Source of the DNA: Acutalibacter muris
GTDB lineage: Bacteria > Bacillota > Clostridia > Oscillospirales > Acutalibacteraceae
Length of the DNA: 64,000 nucleotides
Direction of reading: 5' to 3'
Assembly (NCBI RefSeq): GCF_002201475.1
Contig: NZ_CP021422.1
Span: forward strand, 2,728,001 to 2,792,000
This document shows, piece after piece, positions 59,603 through 64,000 of this stretch. Both the position numbers and the translations under genes were made by a program. The stretch's first letter is position 1, and each line of letters begins with the position of its first letter. Under the pieces are notes generated by a model, which was given only the letters and a program-made list of their open reading frames with translations, made no database searches and was not told the origin of the DNA.

Positions 59603-61393
59603 TTAGGCCTTGACGACGGCGTTAAACTTGCACTTCTCCATACATACGCCGCACTTTATGCACTTGCTGGTGTCGATAACATGGGGCTCCTTGACCTTGC
59701 CGGAGATGGCGCCCACCGGGCAGTTGCGCGCGCAGAGGGTGCAGCCCCGGCACTTGTCGGCCTCGATATGGAAGTTCGTCAGAGCCTTGCAGGCCCCGGC
59801 GGGGCAGCGGTGCTCGGTGACGTGGGCCACATACTCGTCCCTAAAATACTTCAGGGTGGAGAGCACCGGGTTCGGGGCCGTCTGGCCCAGGCCGCACAGG
59901 GAGTTCTCCTTGATGTAGTAGCACAGCTCCTCCAGCTTGTCTATGTCCTCAAGGGTGCCCTTGCCGGAGGTTATCTTGTCGAGGATCTCCAGAAGGCGCT
60001 TTGTGCCCACCCGGCAGGGAGTGCACTTGCCGCAGCTCTCGTCAACGGTGAACTCCAGGAAGAACTTGGCGATGTCCACCATACAGGTGGTCTCGTCCAT
60101 GACTATCAGTCCGCCGGAGCCCATCATGGAGCCGATGGCGATAAGGTTGTCGTAGTCGATGGGGGTGTCGATAAGGCTGGCGGGTATGCAGCCGCCGGAG
60201 GGGCCGCCGGTCTGGGCCGCCTTAAAGGTGTGGTCGCCGGGCACGCCGCCGCCGATGTCCTCCACGACCTCCCTAAGGGTGGTGCCCATGGGCACCTCCA
60301 CAAGGCCGGTGTTGGTTATCTTGCCGCCCAGAGCAAAGACCTTGGTGCCCGGGGACTTCTCAGTGCCGATGGACTTGAACCAGTCGGCGCCCTTTAAGAT
60401 TATCTGGGGGATATTGGCATAGGTCTCCACGTTGTTGAGCACCGTGGGCTTGCCGAACAGGCCCTTTAAGGCAGGGAACGGGGGCCGCACCCTGGGCTCG
60501 CCGCGCTTGCCCTCAATGGAGGTCATCAGCGCCGTCTCCTCGCCGCAGACGAACGCGCCCGCGCCCAGACGGAGGTCGATATCAAAGTCAAAGCCGGAGT
60601 CAAAGATGTTCTTGCCCAGCAGGCCGTACTCCCTGGCCTGGTTGATGGCTATCTGCAGGCGCTTTACCGCGATGGGGTACTCGGCGCGGATGTAGATATA
60701 GCCCTGGGAGGCGCCGATGGCATAGCCCGCGATGGCCATGGCCTCCAGCACGCTGTGGGGGTCGCCCTCCAGTACCGAGCGGTCCATGAACGCGCCCGGG
60801 TCGCCCTCGTCGGCGTTGCAGCAGGCGTACTTCTGGTCGGCCTGATTGGCCGCCGCAAACTTCCACTTAAGACCCGTGGGGAAGCCCGCGCCGCCGCGGC
60901 CGCGAAGGCCGGAGGCCAGCATGGTGTCTATAACCTGCTGGGGGGTCATCTCGGTGAGCACCTTGCCAAGGGCCGCGTAGCCGTCCTGGGCGATGTATTC
61001 GTCTATAAGCTCGGGGTTTATAACGCCGCAGTTGCGAAGAGCTATGCGCATCTGCTTTGCGTAGAAGGTGGTCTCGTTAAGGGACTTGGTGGTATTCTCG
61101 TCCACCACCGTCTCCTGATACAGGAGCCGGGTGACGATACGGCCCTTTAAGAGATGCTCGGAGACTATCTCCGGCACGTCCTCGGGGGTGACGCGGCTGT
61201 AGAACGCGCCCTCGGGATACACCACCATGATGGGGCCCAGTGCGCACAGGCCGAAGCAGCCGGTGCGGATGACGTTTACTTCCTTATCCAGGCCCTGGGC
61301 CTTTATCTCCTCGTTGAGCTTCTCGATTATCTGCTCACTGTTTGAGGAGGTGCAGCCGGTGCCGCCGCAAACCAGCACGTTGGATCGAAACAT
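59603..61393 (-). CDS. hndC: NADH-binding subunit of bifurcating hydrogenase (NuoF/HndC-like)
   Basis: 596 residues. An N-terminal [2Fe-2S] thioredoxin-like domain (VCGGTGCTSSNS, TGCFGLCALGPIM) is fused to the NuoF part, with the FMN/NADH sites GLRGRGGAGFPTG and NADEGDPGAFMDR, the SLBB region, and the N3 cluster ESCGKCTPCRVG. A C-terminal 2x[4Fe-4S] ferredoxin domain follows (CRGCTLCARNCP, CIKCGVCMEKC). This is the flavin site of bifurcation. The ATG at 61393 follows GGAGG. Confidence 0.96.
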   Translation of the reverse strand: MFRSNVLVCGGTGCTSSNSEQIIEKLNEEIKAQGLDKEVNVIRTGCFGLCALGPIMVVYPEGAFYSRVTPEDVPEIVSEHLLKGRIVTRLLYQETVVDENTTKSLNETTFYAKQMRIALRNCGVINPELIDEYIAQDGYAALGKVLTEMTPQQVIDTMLASGLRGRGGAGFPTGLKWKFAAANQADQKYACCNADEGDPGAFMDRSVLEGDPHSVLEAMAIAGYAIGASQGYIYIRAEYPIAVKRLQIAINQAREYGLLGKNIFDSGFDFDIDLRLGAGAFVCGEETALMTSIEGKRGEPRVRPPFPALKGLFGKPTVLNNVETYANIPQIILKGADWFKSIGTEKSPGTKVFALGGKITNTGLVEVPMGTTLREVVEDIGGGVPGDHTFKAAQTGGPSGGCIPASLIDTPIDYDNLIAIGSMMGSGGLIVMDETTCMVDIAKFFLEFTVDESCGKCTPCRVGTKRLLEILDKITSGKGTLEDIDKLEELCYYIKENSLCGLGQTAPNPVLSTLKYFRDEYVAHVTEHRCPAGACKALTNFHIEADKCRGCTLCARNCPVGAISGKVKEPHVIDTSKCIKCGVCMEKCKFNAVVKA

Positions 61394-61421
61394 AGTTGAA
61401 ACCTCCAATTATAATGATTTC

Positions 61422-61802
61422 TTACTTCGCGCCGATAGCGTTGGCGCCGATGGTGTACTCTGTTACCACGTTGCCGTTTACCAGGTGGTCATTGACCACC
61501 CGCACGGCCTTCTCGGCGGTCATCTTCACATAGGTGACCTTCTCCTTGCCGGGGGTGATTATCTCCACCACGGGCTCGTACTGGCAGATGCCTATGCAGC
61601 CGGTCTGGGTCACCATGGTGTCTTTAAGGCCCCGCTTGTTGACCTCCTCCACAAAGGCGTTGAGCACCGGCCGCGCCCCGGCGGCGATGCCGCAGGTGGC
61701 CATGCCCACCAGAACGCGGGTCTCGGCCTCGGCGTTTTCCCGAAGGTTTACAGAGGCCCGGGCCTTGTCCCGGATAGCCTGAAGTTCCGCTAATGATTTC
61801 AT
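61422..61802 (-). CDS. hndB: [2Fe-2S] ferredoxin-like hydrogenase subunit (HndB-like)
   Basis: 126 residues. A thioredoxin-like ferredoxin fold with Cys in GMATCGIAAGARPV and TGCIGICQYEPV, equal to the HndB subunit of bifurcating hydrogenases. It overlaps the preceding ATPase-domain gene by 4 nt (ATGA); the reading frame extends upstream of the chosen ATG only in overlap with that gene. Confidence 0.92.
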   Translation of the reverse strand: MKSLAELQAIRDKARASVNLRENAEAETRVLVGMATCGIAAGARPVLNAFVEEVNKRGLKDTMVTQTGCIGICQYEPVVEIITPGKEKVTYVKMTAEKAVRVVNDHLVNGNVVTEYTIGANAIGAK

Positions 61803-62392
61803 ATATCTGTCGCTCCTTCCTGATTTTGTGAACCGTTTAAAAGCTCGTCTGTGTTCTCGCTGAGAAATTCGTTGACCCACCCCGTCACGTCCGGCAGGTT
61901 CAGGGGCACGTCCTCCCCAAGGACCGTGCGAAGCTCCCTGGTGTCCAGGGCGAACTCCCGCCGCTCCCCCTCCATGGGCTTATAGCTTCTGGTATAGAGA
62001 AAGTCCAGGTCCGGGTTCATCATCACCAGCATACTGACGGTGCCGTTGATGTCCCCAAGGGGTATCATGTCCACGCTGGAGGGTTTAAAGACGGCGGTGG
62101 TGGTGGTGCCCACCCCAAGGGTGGACTCGATGGAGAACCGCCCGCCGGTCATCTCCGCCTCCATCTTGAACAGGGGCACCCCCAGGCCCACGCTGCGCGT
62201 AGTCCGGGTGGTAAAGAACGGGTCCGTCACGCGCTCCACCTGCTCGGGGGTCATGCCCCGGCCGTTGTCGCCGATAGAGATGGAGAGCTCGTCAAGCTCC
62301 GCGTCCTCCTCCACCGTTATGGTGATAAGGCTTGCCCCGGCGGAGATGGAGTTCTGGGCGATGTCCATTACGTTCAGTGAAAGCTCACGCAT
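61799..62392 (-). CDS. HATPase_c-domain protein of the hydrogenase operon
   Basis: 197 residues. A GHKL-type ATP-binding module: N-box LNVMDIAQNSISAGASLITI, G1-like ISIGDNGRGMTPEQVERVTDPFFTTRTTRSVGLGVPLFK and G2-type FSIESTLGVGTTT. There is no histidine kinase dimerisation domain or membrane segment. Such proteins are regularly found between HndA- and HndB-like genes in Clostridia; the role is unknown. The ATG at 62392 lies 5 nt after the HndA-like stop. Confidence 0.87.
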   Translation of the reverse strand: MRELSLNVMDIAQNSISAGASLITITVEEDAELDELSISIGDNGRGMTPEQVERVTDPFFTTRTTRSVGLGVPLFKMEAEMTGGRFSIESTLGVGTTTTAVFKPSSVDMIPLGDINGTVSMLVMMNPDLDFLYTRSYKPMEGERREFALDTRELRTVLGEDVPLNLPDVTGWVNEFLSENTDELLNGSQNQEGATDI

Positions 62393-62397
62393 GGGCT

Positions 62398-62895
62398 TTA
62401 CTCCGCGTACTTCTCCAGAATGCCGTCCACGTCCTCGGGGGCCAGGCGGCCGTACACGTCCTCGTTTATCATCATGACGGGCGCCAGACCGCAGGCGCCT
62501 ATGCAGCGGCAGGCGGTCAAGCTGAACAGGCCGTCCTCGGTGCACTCCTCGGGCTGGATGTGCAGCTTTTCAACTATTCTGTCCAGCACCTTGTCGGAGC
62601 CCTTTACATAGCAGGCCGTGCCAAGGCACACGGAAATGTGGTTGCGCCCCTTGGGCGTAAGGCTGAACTGTGAGTAGAACGTGGACACACCGTAGACCTC
62701 CTCAAGGGAGACCCCAAGGCCGTCGGCAATCTTTTTCTGCACCTCCATGGGGAGATACCCGTAGATGTCCTGGGCCTGGTGCAGGGCGGGCATAACGGCC
62801 CCGGCCTGGCCCTTAAGGCCCGCGATGACCTCGTCGAGCTTCTTTGCCTGCTCGGGAGTATCATGGAAGGGCAGAGTGCTGATACGTTTTTGCAT
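62398..62895 (-). CDS. hndA: NuoE/HndA-like [2Fe-2S] subunit of bifurcating hydrogenase
   Basis: 165 residues. Thioredoxin-like [2Fe-2S] protein with ligands in CLGTACYVKGSDKV and CRCIGACGLAPVM, after an N-terminal helical NuoE domain (GAVMPALHQAQDIYGYLPMEVQKKIADGLGV). It passes electrons between the flavin subunit and the hydrogenase. I use the ATG at 62895; the Shine-Dalgarno region (GGAAG) is rather distant. First gene of the five-gene unit, behind three palindromes. Confidence 0.93.
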   Translation of the reverse strand: MQKRISTLPFHDTPEQAKKLDEVIAGLKGQAGAVMPALHQAQDIYGYLPMEVQKKIADGLGVSLEEVYGVSTFYSQFSLTPKGRNHISVCLGTACYVKGSDKVLDRIVEKLHIQPEECTEDGLFSLTACRCIGACGLAPVMMINEDVYGRLAPEDVDGILEKYAE

Positions 62896-63009
62896 AATTC
62901 GACCATCTTCCTTTCTTCTTGCATCGTGATTTAAATATATCAAATTGACGGGCATTTATAATTCCACAAAAGAATTAAGCCCAAAAGAACAACAATTTCC
63001 ACCATTTTT

Positions 63010-63060
63010 TATCGATATCCCTGGTTATAGTTACCAAAATATCGATATAATATATCGATA
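63010..63060 (-). promoter_or_regulatory. Three TATCGATA palindromes before the hydrogenase operon
   Basis: TATCGATA occurs at 63010-63017, 63040-63047 and 63053-63060; the last two extend to ATATCGATAT. The last two can also pair as a hairpin followed on the minus strand by TTTTG, so they may double as a weak terminator of the PHP gene. A loose promoter candidate (TTGGGC, 18 bp, TATAAA) follows on the minus strand. Confidence 0.55.
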
Positions 63061-63780
63061 TCACATTCCCAAAAGCACTTTAAGCACCGCCCTGACACTT
63101 TTTTCCGGCAGCTCCATACTGTTTGGCACAGAGGCCGCCAAGGTGTCCAGATAATGGCTGTCCGAGTCCCGGACTATGCCCATGGAGCAAAGCTCCGGGT
63201 ACCTTCTCTTCACCTCCTCCAGGTCCGCGTCCCTTGTGACCTCGGCAAAGGTATACCCCCCCTCCGGGGGTATGCTGCCAAGGGCAGCGGTTATGCTGTA
63301 GGAGTCCCTGTCCACATGGGCCGGGAAGGCCGTGCCGCCGTACTGCTCACATAGGGCCTTTACCTGGTCCGCGCCGATATACGAAGCCACCAGCAGCAGG
63401 TCAGGGAGAGTCCCCACCAGCTCGTCGTTCTCGTTCAGAACGCGCTGCTCGCCGAAGATCTCCGGCTTATTCTTTATATGGGGCATATTATCATATATGT
63501 ACCTGTCGAACTCCATAGCACCCTCTAAGCTCTCAAAAAGGCAGACCACGTGGGCCTCCTCGCTGGTGCAGAGCTCCATGCCGGGTATCGCCACTATGCC
63601 CGCCTCCTGTGCTGCTTTAAGCACCGCCGGGGCGTTCTTGCAGGTGTTGTGGTCGGTGACGGCTATTATCTCAAGGCCGGAGATCTGTGCCATGCCCACG
63701 ATATTGTTGGGGGTCATGTCGTTGTCCCCGCAGGGGGACAGGCAGGAGTGGATATGCAGGTCATAGGGGTACGCGCTCAT
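63061..63780 (-). CDS. PHP-domain metal-dependent phosphoesterase
   Basis: 239 residues. The PHP metal motifs are clear: YDLHIHSCLSPCGDND, IIAVTDHNTCKN, IPGMELCTSEEAHVVCLF, FPAHVD and RDSDSHYLD. Related to the N-terminal PHP of polymerases and to nucleotide phosphoesterases. In Clostridia this gene accompanies the DRTGG and hydrogenase genes. It overlaps the DRTGG gene by 4 nt. Confidence 0.9.
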   Translation of the reverse strand: MSAYPYDLHIHSCLSPCGDNDMTPNNIVGMAQISGLEIIAVTDHNTCKNAPAVLKAAQEAGIVAIPGMELCTSEEAHVVCLFESLEGAMEFDRYIYDNMPHIKNKPEIFGEQRVLNENDELVGTLPDLLLVASYIGADQVKALCEQYGGTAFPAHVDRDSYSITAALGSIPPEGGYTFAEVTRDADLEEVKRRYPELCSMGIVRDSDSHYLDTLAASVPNSMELPEKSVRAVLKVLLGM

Positions 63781-64000
63781 TGCAGCAGCCCGTGGACCGC
63801 CACGGCGGTGTCATACAGGTTCGGCCCGCAGCCGTACACAGGTATGCCCTGCATATCGGCCCGCTTCTTCGCGTCCGCGTCCAGGGCCGAGTCCTCACAG
63901 AGAACTATGCAGCTGGTATCCGCCAGGGCCGCCACGGCGATGGCGTTAAGGTTCCCCATCACCGTCAGCCAGACGTTCCCCGCCTGGGCCCGGCCCATGA
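63777..64000 (-). CDS. DRTGG-domain protein, 5' end outside window
   Basis: About 74 residues are visible; the 5' end is beyond the right edge. GRAQAGNVWLTVMGNLNAIAVAALADTSCIVLCED and GIPVYGCGPNLYDTAVAVHGLL match small stand-alone DRTGG proteins, which normally have about 40 further N-terminal residues. The family lies next to [FeFe] hydrogenase genes in many anaerobes; its role is unknown. Confidence 0.85.
   Translation of the reverse strand, partial: MGRAQAGNVWLTVMGNLNAIAVAALADTSCIVLCEDSALDADAKKRADMQGIPVYGCGPNLYDTAVAVHGLLQ

Overview
The window looks like a chromosomal segment of a GC-rich, anaerobic, spore-forming member of the Clostridia, most likely Oscillospiraceae/Ruminococcaceae. This is inferred from gene content and order: an mraZ-rsmH-ftsL-PBP cluster, ylxM-ffh-rpsP-khpA-rimM-trmD, the six-cysteine SCIFF peptide with its radical SAM maturase, a spoVAE gene, an electron-bifurcating [FeFe] hydrogenase operon, an HrcA-type CIRCE site at groESL, and Gram-positive Shine-Dalgarno sites. 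Many promoters fit the sigma-A consensus, mostly with a 17-bp spacer.

Layout. 1-3.4 kb (minus): division/cell wall cluster, truncated at the left edge, with a promoter and three MraZ boxes. 3.6-7.2 kb (minus): uvrC, then rsmD-coaD-coiled-coil gene. 7.3-11.8 kb (minus): ptsH, then the translation/SRP operon ylxM-ffh-rpsP-khpA-rimM-trmD. 11.9-18 kb: an ASCH protein (plus), ldh, ruvX, a histidine phosphatase and pyrD-pyrK (minus). An IS110-family element sits between the phosphatase gene and ruvX, and its upstream non-coding end has the architecture expected of a bridge RNA. 18.3-24.6 kb (minus): an amino-acid ABC transporter operon with an M20 amidohydrolase, a WYL regulator, an alpha/alpha-toroid protein and a VOC protein. 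24.7-31.6 kb (plus): a GH3 beta-glucosidase with permuted domains, a secreted protein with a His/Cys-rich tail, SCIFF plus maturase, and an Orn/Lys/Arg-type decarboxylase. 31.6-37.1 kb (minus): a GH31 alpha-xylosidase, an MBL-fold hydrolase, and groES-groEL.

37.2-45.1 kb: rpsT, a tiny membrane protein and an aldo/keto reductase (plus), then spoVAE, a HAD phosphatase, glmS, purA, a GNAT protein and purB (minus). 45.4-48.4 kb: gdhA (plus), a DUF6440 gene (minus), and a PTS IIC-like protein (plus) behind a long structured leader. 48.4-51.1 kb (minus): a DUF1540 protein, a DHHW-family surface protein, and thiT under a TPP riboswitch. 51.2-53.5 kb (plus): a LacI-type regulator and two paralogous lipoproteins. 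53.6-57.7 kb (minus): argS, DUF1934, murI, ddl. 57.8-64 kb (minus): the hydrogenase operon with PHP and DRTGG genes upstream, truncated at the right edge.

The genes describe a fermentative, saccharolytic and amino-acid-using anaerobe: GH3/GH31 sugar release, lactate dehydrogenase, bifurcating hydrogenase, PTS control, and NADP-type glutamate dehydrogenase. The most interesting non-coding features are the IS110 bridge-RNA candidate, the structured leader before the PTS IIC-like gene, a TPP riboswitch with an enlarged arm, a dispersed double-hairpin repeat between co-directional genes, and palindromes before the hydrogenase operon. No tRNA, rRNA or CRISPR array was seen.
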